Source of the DNA: Halomonas ventosae
Lineage (GTDB): Bacteria; Pseudomonadota; Gammaproteobacteria; Pseudomonadales; Halomonadaceae
Reading direction: 5' to 3'
Length of the DNA stretch: 64,000 nt
Assembly (NCBI RefSeq): GCF_004363555.1
Contig: NZ_SNZJ01000006.1
Span: 1 to 64,000, forward strand
The position numbers and the translations under genes were made by a program. Below, one piece after another: positions 18,345-27,899 of the stretch. The notes under the pieces were generated by a model. The model was not told the origin of the DNA. It worked only from the letters and a program-made list of their open reading frames with translations, and ran no database searches. How positions within the stretch are numbered: the first letter of the stretch is position 1; the number at the start of each line of letters is the position of its first letter.

Positions 18345-20167
18345 TTCCTTCCCCGCGAACCATCCTGGAGCCCCTCGGCACCCTTCGCCGGGTTCTACCA
18401 CTGCTCTGGGCCAGCAGTAGCAAGTGCGCCCTGCTCACCACTTTCCTCATGGTGCTCGAGGTCGGTTTCGGCCTGGCGGCGCTCTATCTGCTCAAGCAAC
18501 TGGTCGATCTGGTCACGACCCTGCTGGGCGATGAGGCCACCGCGGCCCAGGGCATGGAGCAAGTCCTGGGCTATGTTGCCTTCACCGGGGGAGCGACCCT
18601 GGCTTTCATGGTGACACGCGCCCTATCGAACCTGGCCAAGGAAGCGCAGGCCATGCTGGTGGCTGACTACATCGACGGCAAGGTCCATGAGCGTGCCGTC
18701 AGTGCCGACCTGGCCTTCTATGAGAGCCCGCGCTATTTCGACACGCTAGAGCGGGCTCGGGAGTCAGGCAACCAGCGCCCCGCCCAGGTCATCGGCAACC
18801 TGATGATGCTGTCGCGAAATGGCCTCATGCTGGCGGCGATCGTTGTCCTGCTCGTTTCGATCGACTGGCTGCTGCTGCCTGTCCTGTTGGTGGCCATCCT
18901 ACCGGGGCTGCTGGTGCGACTTCACTTCACGCGACACCTCTATGACTGGCAGCGCCGTCGGACGCAGATGGAGCGGAAAGCCAGCTACCTCGATTGGCTG
19001 ATGACCTCCAACCTGCACGCCAAGGAACTGCGCATCTACCAGCTGGGCGACCACCTGCGGGCTCAATACGCCAAGCTGCGAGGCCAAATTCGCCGGGAGC
19101 GCCTGCAGATCACCCAGCGACGCACCCGCCTCGAAGTGGTCGTCGGCAGCGCCGCAGCCATCGCCTTTTTCGCCAGCCTGGCCTACCTGGCCTGGCAGAC
19201 CGCGGAAGGACACAGCAGTGTCGGCGACCTAGTGCTGTTCATGCTGATCTTCCAGCGCGCCCAGACCATGGGACAGGAGCTGGTACAGCAACTGTCCAAG
19301 CTCTATGAGGACCACCTTTACATGGGGCTGCTGTTCGAGTTCCTGGATATTCGCCCCGAGATCGCTGAGCCGAACCACCCGGCGGCGGTACCAGAGACCC
19401 TTCGCGAAGGCATCCGCTTCGAAAAGGTCGGCTTCCAGTACCCCGGATCGGCTGAGCCAACCCTGAGCGATATCGACCTCAGCATCCGCCCTGGCCAGGT
19501 CGTCGCGCTGGTGGGAGTCAACGGGTCGGGAAAGACCACCCTGATCAAACTGCTGTGCCGGCTCTACGACTCCGCCCGGGGCCGCATCACCCTCGATGGC
19601 GTCGATATCCGGAACTACAGCCCGGAGCAGTACCGCAATCTGTTCAGCGTCATCTTCCAGGACTACTCCCAATATGCGGCGAGCGTGAAGGAGAATATTC
19701 ACTTCGGTGACATCCAGTCTTCCGGCGAGCAACCCTCGATCATGACGGCAGCCATCAACGCCGGCGCCGACGATTTTATCAGCAGGCTACCGCGCGGCTA
19801 TGATACCCCCCTTACCCGAATGTTTGACGAGGGGCAGGAGATCAGCATCGGGCAGTGGCAGAAGCTCGCCGTGGCACGCGCCTTTCTGAGAAAATCGACG
19901 TTCATCATACTCGACGAGCCGACCAGCTCGCTGGACCCCGAGGCCGAGTTCGAGATGTTCGAGAACTTCCGGGAGCGAATCAATCATCGCGGCGCCCTGA
20001 TGATCAGCCATCGGCTGTCCACCGTCAGGATGGCCGACTATATCTATGTGATGGATCAAGGCAGAGTCTGTGAAAGTGGCACGCACGAGGAGCTGATCCG
20101 CAAGCGCGGCACCTACTGCAAGCTGTTCAAGAAGCAGGCATTTCATTATCGTGATGCCGAGGTATAG
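18341..20167 (+). CDS. ABC exporter of the lasso peptide (D protein)
   Basis: A 608-residue half-transporter with fused membrane and ATPase domains. Membrane helices fill roughly residues 20-300 (ALLTTFLMVLEVGFGLAALYLL, YVAFTGGATLAFMVT, WLLLPVLLVAILPGLLV). The ATPase has Walker A GVNGSGKTTL (about 392), a signature helix reading SIGQWQKLAVARAFL (about 502) in place of canonical LSGGQ, Walker B FIILDEPTSSLD and the switch His in MISHRLST. It probably exports and gives self-immunity to the mature peptide, the role of D proteins in lasso clusters. The start ATG overlaps the previous stop (ATGA). The open frame extends upstream inside the nucleotidyltransferase gene but that part is not coding. 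Convergent with the minus-strand precursor genes. Confidence 0.87.
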   Translation: MIPSPRTILEPLGTLRRVLPLLWASSSKCALLTTFLMVLEVGFGLAALYLLKQLVDLVTTLLGDEATAAQGMEQVLGYVAFTGGATLAFMVTRALSNLAKEAQAMLVADYIDGKVHERAVSADLAFYESPRYFDTLERARESGNQRPAQVIGNLMMLSRNGLMLAAIVVLLVSIDWLLLPVLLVAILPGLLVRLHFTRHLYDWQRRRTQMERKASYLDWLMTSNLHAKELRIYQLGDHLRAQYAKLRGQIRRERLQITQRRTRLEVVVGSAAAIAFFASLAYLAWQTAEGHSSVGDLVLFMLIFQRAQTMGQELVQQLSKLYEDHLYMGLLFEFLDIRPEIAEPNHPAAVPETLREGIRFEKVGFQYPGSAEPTLSDIDLSIRPGQVVALVGVNGSGKTTLIKLLCRLYDSARGRITLDGVDIRNYSPEQYRNLFSVIFQDYSQYAASVKENIHFGDIQSSGEQPSIMTAAINAGADDFISRLPRGYDTPLTRMFDEGQEISIGQWQKLAVARAFLRKSTFIILDEPTSSLDPEAEFEMFENFRERINHRGALMISHRLSTVRMADYIYVMDQGRVCESGTHEELIRKRGTYCKLFKKQAFHYRDAEV

Positions 20168-20204
20168 GGACGAGGTGCGAGGGACGAGAGACAGCCTGGA
20201 CAAC

Positions 20205-20244
20205 AAAAAAGCCGGGAGCCGGGCTCAATTCCCAACTCCCGGCT
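20205..20244 (-). terminator. Intrinsic terminator of the minus-strand lasso genes
   Basis: Arms AGCCGGGAG (20210-20218) and CTCCCGGCT (20236-20244) form a perfect 9-bp stem. On the minus strand it is followed by six T residues (20205-20210). It ends the operon after the B1 gene and lies 37 bp beyond the exporter stop on the other strand. Confidence 0.8.
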
Positions 20245-20263
20245 CCAAGCCAAGGCCAACTCT

Positions 20264-20289
20264 CTGCAGTTACACCCTGCAGTTACACC
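20264..20289. repeat. Perfect 13-bp tandem repeat behind the B1 gene
   Basis: CTGCAGTTACACC is present twice without gap (20264-20276, 20277-20289), followed by a C-rich run up to the B1 stop. It is probably a replication-slippage product. Confidence 0.8.
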
Positions 20290-20299
20290 ACCCCCCCCT

Positions 20300-20602
20300 C
20301 TACAGCCTCACCACCAGTTCCTCAGCCTCCAACTGGGCGATAAAATCGAGCACTTCATTTTCGCAGGCATCGCGCTCAACCGAAAACTCTCGCATCAGCT
20401 GATCGCAGATCGCAGAAACAGTGATCTGGTCTTCCATCAGGTCCCAGATTCGTCTGCCGACGACGGGCACCCCATAGTACATCCCCCTGCTGACGCTGAA
20501 GAGAACAAGGTCATCCCCCACCCGGGAGGCAAGGGGCGACGGGGATCGCTGCACGCAGCTTTCGATATCCAACTGGCTTTTCATATTCAACTGAGTATGC
20601 AT
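20300..20602 (-). CDS. PqqD-like lasso leader-recognition protein (B1, RRE domain)
   Basis: About 100 residues of PqqD type: RSPSPLASRVGDDLVLFSV, then GMYYGVPVVGRRIWDLMED and a helical C-terminus (AICDQLMREFSVERDACENEVLDFIAQLEAEELV). B1 proteins bind the leader peptide through its YxxP-like motif and deliver it to the B2 protease. The start is uncertain: ATGs at 20635, 20602 and 20584 are in frame. I choose 20602 since GGGTG lies seven bases upstream; 20584 would give the more usual 94 residues but has no ribosome-binding site. The gene follows the precursor by 75 bp and is followed by a terminator. Confidence 0.85.
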   Translation of the reverse strand: MHTQLNMKSQLDIESCVQRSPSPLASRVGDDLVLFSVSRGMYYGVPVVGRRIWDLMEDQITVSAICDQLMREFSVERDACENEVLDFIAQLEAEELVVRL

Positions 20603-20677
20603 ATCACGGCACCCGATCATGAAGTCACGACCCATGGCAAAGATGACATCCCTGTCAATGAATCTAGATCCCGACTA

Positions 20678-20842
20678 TCAGGAGCCGCCGCCTCCCGGAA
20701 CATTGGCTCGTCCCGACATCATTTCTGCCGGTACATTGCGACCTCCGGAGAAAGTCTGATCGAGGCTCATGCGTGATAGCTCCGGTTTCACCCACTCGCT
20801 TTTCCCGGCGGTCTCTTGAGTCACTTCCGGTGTCTGCTTCAT
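20678..20842 (-). CDS. Lasso peptide precursor (A), 54 residues
   Basis: Small gene between C and B1 on the same strand. An in-frame TGA lies three codons before the ATG, so the start is fixed; GGAG is nine bases upstream. The leader is residues 1-31, with W17-V-K-P20-E-L22 as the B1-binding motif (Trp in place of the usual Tyr) and Thr30 at the -2 position. The predicted core is residues 32-54: SGGRNVPAE then MMSGRANVPGGGGS. Glu40 (core 9) is the only acidic residue in the core, so a nine-residue ring Ser1-Glu9 is the only reasonable closure. The product ends in Ser54, the expected kinase target. Core length, ring size and terminal Ser all match paeninodin, while the sequence does not. My sum for the unphosphorylated lasso gives about 2125.97 Da monoisotopic, plus 79.97 per phosphate. 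Confidence 0.85.
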   Translation of the reverse strand: MKQTPEVTQETAGKSEWVKPELSRMSLDQTFSGGRNVPAEMMSGRANVPGGGGS

Positions 20843-20955
20843 CTCATGTCACTCCATCGTTGCCCTTAGCCTGCACTCGCCTGACCATTCCCCCGGCCAT
20901 ACGACTCCCCGAACAGCCGAACGCTATTTTCACAAGGATGCGTAAAGCTGTGTTA

Positions 20956-20984
20956 ACTATCGTAACTCCGGGGCAGCCGGTCAA
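20956..20984 (-). promoter_or_regulatory. Candidate promoter of the precursor gene
   Basis: On the minus strand TTGACC (20979-20984) and GATAGT (20956-20961) with 17-bp spacing, inside the 195-bp gap between C and A. It would leave a leader of about 105 bases, giving the precursor its own, higher expression than the enzymes. The gap is visibly more AT-rich than flanking genes. Confidence 0.5.
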
Positions 20985-21037
20985 CGCCTTTCGCCTAACG
21001 CTTAAGTCATAGTGAGAAAGCATGTGAAACCTGGTCA

Positions 21038-22933
21038 TCAAGCAGATGGCATGTATCGCCGCCACAGATGCCAGGCCTGTGCCGCCGAACACAGCGAAAT
21101 GAAATCAGAAAGTTGAGCATCATTCATGCCGCCACCGGGCGCCTGAGCCAGGCGTTCCCGAAACGCCGCCATGTCCAGCCACTCACAGGGCAGCTGAAAC
21201 GCCTGCCGATCAGCGGCTGATGCCAGGAGTCGCCAACACTCCTCACGAATGGCCATGCGCTTCCTCTCGTTGGCGTTATCATTCTTGCCCAGGCCGGGAG
21301 GGAGGCGCTGGCCGATGGCATCGCGATAAAGCCGCCGAGGCTGCCCCTGTTCCCAGAGAAGCTCCGGAGGAAGCCCCAGGGTATAGTCCAGCAGGCGCCG
21401 GTCGGTGAGGGGGTAGCGATAGAGCAAGCCATACTCAGCCGACCAGTGTGCCCAGGTCGACATGCGGCTGCCCAGGTGCCCATGGTGCATCAGCAGGCAC
21501 TGCATGCGTCCGGGGTCGGGATAGATTCGCCAGGCCGCCCTGCGTCGGATCGCGGCCTGAGGAAAGCGCTCGATCAACGCTTGGCGATACAGCGGCGTCG
21601 ACCCTCCAGCATCGTCATAGGGTGAGTAGCGTTCGAAGAGCGCATCGGGAAGGCAAGGCACGACGCCCTGCTGCCAAAAGAAGCGCGCCATCTTGCGAGG
21701 GCGCCTAAGGCCCCCCGCCGCCTCCCGGGTCAGGCTCAGCAGCTTCCCCCACCGACCGCGCCTGAGCAGATAACCCGGGTAGCCTCGGATACCGAAGGTG
21801 GCCGACTCGTCCCCTCCCCATCCCGAGAGCATGACGCGCACATCCCGCTTCGCCGCCACACGCATCACGCCAAGCTCCTCGAAGACATCGACGGTGCCAT
21901 CCACCGCCATGTCCCGCTCCAGATACGCCAGGAAGTCAGCCCCGGTGGTGGTGCCATAGTGGCACTCCAGCGTCTCCTGTCGACAGATCCGCGCGATGAC
22001 CTCACGCTCGTCGCGTCGCCCGGCTCCCGGCAGGGGATATGGGGACGACACGGGCGGGGACCAGGTATAACAGCTATCGAGGCGACGACCCCGGTCCTGC
22101 ATCAGTTGGCTGGCCAGGACCGTCACGCCACTCGAGTCGAGCCCACCGCTGAGGTGTGAGCCCACCCCTTCTGTAACGTCCAGGCGATCGCCCACCGCCT
22201 GCATCAGCAGCTCATGAAAGTGCTCGACGTAGTCCTCGCGACGAGCGTAACGCACGTTGGCAGCCTCCTCCGGGGACCAGTGCGTATCCAGGTTCGGCCC
22301 CTGCTGATCGACGCGCAGCACACGGCCGGGGGGCAGCGGGTAGACGTCACGAAAGAAGCTGATCTCATGGCAATCCCCCGGAGAGAGCAGGAAGGCGGCC
22401 ACGCTTGACTCGTCGATCGCCGGGGAGAGGCCGGGCCAGGCCCGGAAGGCGCGTTGATCGGTGGCGAAGCAGAAGCGGTCGCCCTGCCGGAGGCAATAGA
22501 GGGGGCGCGCGCCGATATGGTCCCGAGCGCAGAGCAGCGAGCGGTCGCGGGCATCCCACAGCGCAAAGGCAAAGTCACCGACCAGCCGCCGGACACAGTC
22601 GGCCCCCCAGCGGCGATAGGCCAGCAGGATCAGCCGGCTGTCCGGAAGGGTGCCGCGACAGCGGCGCTCGATGCCCAACTGGTCACACAGCGCCTCGCGG
22701 TTGTCGAGGATCGCATCGGCCACGAGCACGAGCCCGTCTTCCTCAAGCGGCTGGCTCTCGAAGGCGGCGGCAGCTGTGATATCCAGCCGTTGATGGCCAA
22801 AGGCACAGCCATCGAGTAGCGTCGAGGATCGCCCGTGATTGCCATAGTGATCCAGCGCCGAGAGCGCCGCCTGGAACGCCTGGGGGTCGACCGGCGCCCC
22901 GTCGAGATGCACACAGCCAAGAATCGCACTCAC
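21038..22933 (-). CDS. Asparagine-synthetase-like lasso cyclase (C protein)
   Basis: Forms the macrolactam by adenylating the ring acid (predicted Glu9) and joining it to the core N-terminus. The 631-residue protein has the class-II glutaminase-like domain but starts MSAILGCV, without Cys2, so it should not use glutamine, as expected for lasso cyclases. The synthetase domain has the ATP-pyrophosphatase loop SGGLDSS at residues 262-268 and later LSGWGGDESATFG. The GTG start overlaps the B2 stop (GTGA), indicating coupled translation. A 195-bp gap with its own promoter separates it from the precursor gene. Confidence 0.88.
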   Translation of the reverse strand: MSAILGCVHLDGAPVDPQAFQAALSALDHYGNHGRSSTLLDGCAFGHQRLDITAAAAFESQPLEEDGLVLVADAILDNREALCDQLGIERRCRGTLPDSRLILLAYRRWGADCVRRLVGDFAFALWDARDRSLLCARDHIGARPLYCLRQGDRFCFATDQRAFRAWPGLSPAIDESSVAAFLLSPGDCHEISFFRDVYPLPPGRVLRVDQQGPNLDTHWSPEEAANVRYARREDYVEHFHELLMQAVGDRLDVTEGVGSHLSGGLDSSGVTVLASQLMQDRGRRLDSCYTWSPPVSSPYPLPGAGRRDEREVIARICRQETLECHYGTTTGADFLAYLERDMAVDGTVDVFEELGVMRVAAKRDVRVMLSGWGGDESATFGIRGYPGYLLRRGRWGKLLSLTREAAGGLRRPRKMARFFWQQGVVPCLPDALFERYSPYDDAGGSTPLYRQALIERFPQAAIRRRAAWRIYPDPGRMQCLLMHHGHLGSRMSTWAHWSAEYGLLYRYPLTDRRLLDYTLGLPPELLWEQGQPRRLYRDAIGQRLPPGLGKNDNANERKRMAIREECWRLLASAADRQAFQLPCEWLDMAAFRERLAQAPGGGMNDAQLSDFISLCSAAQAWHLWRRYMPSA

Positions 22934-23412
22934 CGTGCCTCACCTCGCGCCACGGGATTCGCATGGACGAAACAGGAGATCGGTGAATACGCCTCCCCGG
23001 TCTCGCCACCTAGCACGACGCCGGATCCGTGACAAATCCAGGCATGAGCCTTGAGCTTCAGGCGCTGGTCGGGTGCCCGTTCGGCCAGGGTGCCCAGTAC
23101 CAGGCTGCTGGCGATACACCGCCGGCGCAGCATCCAGTGGGCCGCTATGGCGAGCATGAGGCAGGTCAGGCGCCCCCCCAGCCGGGCGTTTAACGACTCG
23201 ATGCAGCGACAGATGGGCGCAACCCGGGGATCCTCGCCCTCCTCCACCACGGGCACGGCGTCGGCCGGCCGCTGCTCACCCAGCCAGGGGGACCAGAAGC
23301 GGAAGGGCAAGCCCCGGACCAGGCCCCAGGAAAGCAGGAGCCAGACAGCGGCTTCCAGATACAGCCGCTTCCTGGCCCAGGGTAACGCGATGAAACGCCG
23401 AAGGGTCTTCAT
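22930..23412 (-). CDS. Lasso leader peptidase (B2, transglutaminase-like)
   Basis: Cysteine protease predicted to cut the precursor after Phe31. From the ATG at 23412 the protein has 160 residues and begins MKTLRRFIALPWARKRLYLEAAVWLLL, like other B2 proteins; a TTG eight codons upstream is the alternative. The catalytic Cys is Cys84 (RLTCLMLAIAAHWMLRRR) and His is His123 (KAHAWICHG). Where many homologues have the third residue Asp, this one reads VVLGGE (135-137), so the triad's acid is not evident. Only 62 bp separate it from the leuB stop, with no obvious terminator between. Confidence 0.85.
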   Translation of the reverse strand: MKTLRRFIALPWARKRLYLEAAVWLLLSWGLVRGLPFRFWSPWLGEQRPADAVPVVEEGEDPRVAPICRCIESLNARLGGRLTCLMLAIAAHWMLRRRCIASSLVLGTLAERAPDQRLKLKAHAWICHGSGVVLGGETGEAYSPISCFVHANPVARGEAR

Positions 23413-23474
23413 GGTGCGCCTGCCGTCTCCGAGCAATCCTCAGCCATCAGCATGACCCAAGCCGGCGCAGCTGG

Positions 23475-24554
<1,080 letters not shown>

Positions 24555-24680
24555 TACTTGGTCCTTGTGCGACTACAGCCGGGTAACAAGGGCGCCGGGG
24601 GCAGGCCGAAGAGGAGGTCCTATGCCAGGGATGGCATCGGTAGCGTACAGGGAAGTATTCACAGCGCCTCCTCGAAGGCC

Positions 24681-24712
24681 TGCCGCCGGATCAGCCCGCA
24701 TTCCCGGCGGCA
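24681..24712. repeat. 9-bp inverted repeat in the leuD-leuB gap
   Basis: TGCCGCCGG (24681-24689) pairs perfectly with 24704-24712 around a 14-base loop. It lies just after the leuD stop within the 174-bp gap before leuB, where it may modulate read-through or protect the upstream mRNA end. I see no gene in this gap, where pseudomonads may carry a methyltransferase. Confidence 0.5.
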
Positions 24713-24728
24713 AGGGTGTGTGAGGGTG

Positions 24729-25382
24729 TCAAGCCTGAGCGGCGTCGCGGAACAGCCAGGGCCGCGCCGCGCGATGCTTCGCCTCGAAGGCACGGATGGC
24801 GTCCTCGTCCTTCAGCGTAAGCCCGATGTCATCCAGGCCTTCCAGCAGGCAATGCTTGCGAAACTCGTCAACCTCGAATTCGAGGATCTCGCCGGAGGGC
24901 GTGATCACCCGCTGGTTCTCCAGGTCCACGTCGAGCCGGTAGCCCTCGTTCGCCTCGACCTCGGCGAACAGGCGGTCGACGGTCTCCTCGGGCAGGGTCA
25001 CCAGCAGCAGGCCGTTCTTGAAGGCGTTGTTGTAGAAGATGTCGGCGAAGCTCGGGGCGATCACCACCCGGAAGCCGAAGTCCTCCAGGGCCCAGGGCGC
25101 GTGCTCGCGCGAGCTGCCGCAACCGAAGTTGCGACGCGCCAACAGCACGCTCGCCCCCTGGTAGCGCGGCTGATTCAGCACGAAATCGGGATTCTTCGGG
25201 CGCTGCGAAACATCCTGGCCGGGCTGTCCCTCGTCGAGGTAGCGCAGCTCATCGAAGAGGTTGACACCGAAGCCGGTGCGCTTGATCGACTTCAAGAACT
25301 GCTTGGGAATGATCAGGTCGGTGTCGACGTTGGCCCGATCGAGCGGTGCGACGAGGCCTTCGGTGCGTTCGAACTTCTTCAT
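24729..25382 (-). CDS. leuD: 3-isopropylmalate dehydratase small subunit
   Basis: Swivel domain of isopropylmalate isomerase. The 217 residues include [14 protein letters not shown], the conserved [17 protein letters not shown] substrate loop and [17 protein letters not shown]. It starts 3 bp after the leuC stop, so the two subunits are made together. Confidence 0.97.
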   Translation of the reverse strand: MKKFERTEGLVAPLDRANVDTDLIIPKQFLKSIKRTGFGVNLFDELRYLDEGQPGQDVSQRPKNPDFVLNQPRYQGASVLLARRNFGCGSSREHAPWALEDFGFRVVIAPSFADIFYNNAFKNGLLLVTLPEETVDRLFAEVEANEGYRLDVDLENQRVITPSGEILEFEVDEFRKHCLLEGLDDIGLTLKDEDAIRAFEAKHRAARPWLFRDAAQA

Positions 25383-25385
25383 GAT

Positions 25386-26837
25386 TCAGGCCTCCTCTGC
25401 CTGGGCATCGTCATTGGCGGCAAGCTGCCTCACATCCACGAAGTGGCCAGCGATGGCCGCGGCCGCCGCCATCGCCGGGCTGACCAGGTGGGTGCGCCCA
25501 CCGAAACCCTGGCGACCCTCGAAGTTGCGGTTGGAAGTAGAAGCGCAGTGCTCGCCGGCACCCAACTTGTCGGCATTCATGGCCAGGCACATGGAACAGC
25601 CCGGCTCGCGCCATTCGAAGCCCGCCTCGATGAACACCTTGTCGAGGCCCTCCGCCTCGGCCTGTCGCTTCACCAGGCCGGAGCCCGGCACCACCATGGC
25701 CAGCTTGATGGAGTCGGCCACCTTCTTGCCGCGCGCCACCTTGGCCGCCTCACGCAGGTCCTCGATGCGCGAGTTGGTGCAGGAGCCGATGAACACCTTA
25801 TCGAGGCGGATATCGGTGATCTTCTGCTTCGCTGCCAGCCCCATGTACTCGAGGGCACGGGTGTAGCCACGCTGCATGGTCTCGTCGCCGGCCTCGGCCG
25901 GATCCGGGACTTCTCCTGAGATACCGGTGACCATCTCGGGACTGGTGCCCCAGGAGACCTGCGGCTCGATCTCGGCGGCATCCAGGGTCACCACCTTGTC
26001 GAAGGCGGCGTCGGCATCGGAGACCAGGTTGCGCCAGTCGACCACCGCGGCGTCCCACTGCTCGCCCGTCGGGGCGTAGTGGCGGTCGCGCAGGTAGTCG
26101 ATGGTGGTGTCGTCCACGGCGATCAGCCCGACCCTGGCCCCCGCCTCGATGGCCATGTTGCAGACGGTCATTCGGCCTTCCATGGAAAGCTCGCGGATGG
26201 CGCTGCCGGCGAACTCGATGGCATAGCCGGTACCCCCGGCGGTGCCGATCCGGCCGATGATCGCCAGCACGATATCCTTGGCGGTGACGCCGGTACCGAG
26301 TTCGCCCTCGACGCGCACCTGCATGTTCTTCATCTTCTGGGCCAGCAGGCATTGGGTGGCGAGCACATGCTCCACCTCGGAGGTGCCGATGCCGTGCGCC
26401 AGGGCCGCGAAGGCGCCGTGGGTGGCGGTATGGGAGTCGCCGCAGACCACGGTCATCCCCGGCAGGGTCGCGCCCTGCTCCGGGCCCACCACGTGGACGA
26501 TGCCCTGGCGCGGGTCGTTGATCTTGTACTCCTCGATGCCGAACTCGACGCAGTTGTCGTCGAGGGTCTGCACCTGGATCAATGACACAGGGTCCTTGAT
26601 GCCGGCGTTACCCTCGGCGCGCTCCTTGAGCGTGGTGGGCACGTTGTGGTCCGGGGTGGCCAGGTTGGCGTCGATGCGCCACGGCCTGCGCCCCGCCAGG
26701 CGCAGCCCTTCGAACGCCTGGGGCGAGGTCACCTCGTGGAGCAGTTGACGATCGATGTAGATCAGCGCGGTGCCGTCACCACGCTCCTTGACGAGGTGCT
26801 GCGACCACAGCTTGTCGTAGAGTGTCTGGCCTGCCAT
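25386..26837 (-). CDS. leuC: 3-isopropylmalate dehydratase large subunit
   Basis: Aconitase-type subunit carrying a [4Fe-4S] cluster. Cluster cysteines lie in [25 protein letters not shown] and [11 protein letters not shown] start at the ATG at 26837, with GGGGAG seven bases upstream, giving 483 residues from [11 protein letters not shown]. The frame is open further upstream but those codons lie in the shared promoter region with the divergent LysR gene. First gene of leuCDB. Confidence 0.96.
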   Translation of the reverse strand: MAGQTLYDKLWSQHLVKERGDGTALIYIDRQLLHEVTSPQAFEGLRLAGRRPWRIDANLATPDHNVPTTLKERAEGNAGIKDPVSLIQVQTLDDNCVEFGIEEYKINDPRQGIVHVVGPEQGATLPGMTVVCGDSHTATHGAFAALAHGIGTSEVEHVLATQCLLAQKMKNMQVRVEGELGTGVTAKDIVLAIIGRIGTAGGTGYAIEFAGSAIRELSMEGRMTVCNMAIEAGARVGLIAVDDTTIDYLRDRHYAPTGEQWDAAVVDWRNLVSDADAAFDKVVTLDAAEIEPQVSWGTSPEMVTGISGEVPDPAEAGDETMQRGYTRALEYMGLAAKQKITDIRLDKVFIGSCTNSRIEDLREAAKVARGKKVADSIKLAMVVPGSGLVKRQAEAEGLDKVFIEAGFEWREPGCSMCLAMNADKLGAGEHCASTSNRNFEGRQGFGGRTHLVSPAMAAAAAIAGHFVDVRQLAANDDAQAEEA

Positions 26838-26935
26838 ATCGTTTCTCCCCGGGCTCTTGGGCCCTTGATGTCCGGTCTCGAACCCAGTGTCCTGCGACTC
26901 GCCCATAAAATCAATTCATGTTATTTATGGATTGG

Positions 26936-26950
26936 ATTCCTTTCAGGAAT
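26936..26950. promoter_or_regulatory. Candidate LysR-type operator between leuC and the regulator gene
   Basis: ATTCC-TTTCA-GGAAT is a perfect dyad that also fits the T-N11-A rule of LysR-type regulators. It lies 27 bp before the regulator start and 99 bp before leuC, in an AT-rich 139-bp divergent intergenic region. Confidence 0.5.
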
Positions 26951-26976
26951 TCGAAATTCACGCCACTGGGGTGCCC

Positions 26977-27870
26977 ATGGATACGCAGAGCCTGCAGGCC
27001 TTTCTCGCCGTGGCCGACAGCGGCAGCTTCTCCCGCGCCGCCGAACAGCTGCACCTGACCCAACCGGCGGTCAGCAAGCGCATCGCCGTGCTGGAGGGCC
27101 AGATCGATGCCCGCCTATTCGACCGTATCGGCCGGCGCGTGAGCCTCACCGAAGCCGGTCGGGTACTGCTGCCCCGGGCGCGACAGATCCTGGTGATGGT
27201 CGACGACAGCCGCCGGGCGCTGGGTAACCTCGAGGGCAGTGTCGCCGGCAGCCTGACGCTGGCCACCAGCCATCATATCGGCCTGCACCGCCTGCCCCCG
27301 CTGCTCCAGGCCTATACCCGCGAGCACCCCGAGGTGCGCCTCGACCTGCACTTCCTGGATTCCGAGCAGGCCTACCAGGGGGTGCTGGAGGGCGAGCTGG
27401 AGATAGCCGTGGTAACGCTCGCCCCCCAGCCCGACCCGCAGCTTCGGGTGGTACCGGTATGGATCGACCGGCTGTGCTTCGTCTCTGGCCACGACCACCC
27501 CCTCGCCGGCCATGGTCGCCTCGCCCTCCGGGAGCTGTGCGCCTTCGACGCGGTACTGCCCGGTCCGTTGACCTTCACCCGTGGTCTGGTCGAGTCACGC
27601 TTCGCCTCGGCCGGGCTGGAGCTGCCGGTGGCGCTCTCCACCAACTACCTGGAGACGCTGAAGATGATGACCGCCATCGGCCTGGGCTGGAGCCTGTTGC
27701 CGGAGCGCCTGGTGGCCGGTGACCTGCACGAGCTGGACGTCGATCACCCGCCCATCCATCGTCCGCTGGGCTATCTGGTGCATCGCAGCCGTACCCTCTC
27801 CAATCCTGCCCGGGCCATGCTGGCCCAGCTCGACGCCGCCCGCGAGCCGGCGGCCAGGGCGTGGCAGTGA
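26977..27870 (+). CDS. LysR-family transcriptional regulator, divergent from leuCDB
   Basis: A 297-residue LysR protein: N-terminal winged helix (MDTQSLQAFLAVADSGSFSRAAEQLHLTQPAVSKRI) and an effector-binding domain ending near residue 290 (TNYLETLKMMTAIGLGWSLLPERL, a typical co-inducer pocket segment). I use the ATG at 26977, where the family consensus begins; the open frame extends 30 codons upstream without support. Its position back-to-back with leuCDB suggests that it senses a leucine-pathway metabolite and controls that operon and itself. The effector cannot be read from the sequence. Confidence 0.88.
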   Translation: MDTQSLQAFLAVADSGSFSRAAEQLHLTQPAVSKRIAVLEGQIDARLFDRIGRRVSLTEAGRVLLPRARQILVMVDDSRRALGNLEGSVAGSLTLATSHHIGLHRLPPLLQAYTREHPEVRLDLHFLDSEQAYQGVLEGELEIAVVTLAPQPDPQLRVVPVWIDRLCFVSGHDHPLAGHGRLALRELCAFDAVLPGPLTFTRGLVESRFASAGLELPVALSTNYLETLKMMTAIGLGWSLLPERLVAGDLHELDVDHPPIHRPLGYLVHRSRTLSNPARAMLAQLDAAREPAARAWQ

Positions 27871-27899
27871 CGTTAGATTGGGCTGGATCTCAACGGGTT

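Noticed and set aside
20678..20749. Core starting at Gly33 with an eight-residue ring
   Set aside because: It would put Thr30 at -3. The penultimate-Thr rule and the paeninodin parallel favour Ser32 as residue 1. Kept only as the alternative to be tested by MS.
20844..21092. An 82-codon frame upstream of the lasso precursor, considered as a second precursor or as an extended leader
   Set aside because: It covers the promoter and runs into the C gene in another frame; no leader motif, no ribosome-binding site, and the true precursor has an in-frame stop just upstream.
21038..22933. Ordinary asparagine synthetase (AsnB)
   Set aside because: Cys2 is absent, and the gene is coupled to a B2 protease gene and followed by a precursor gene.
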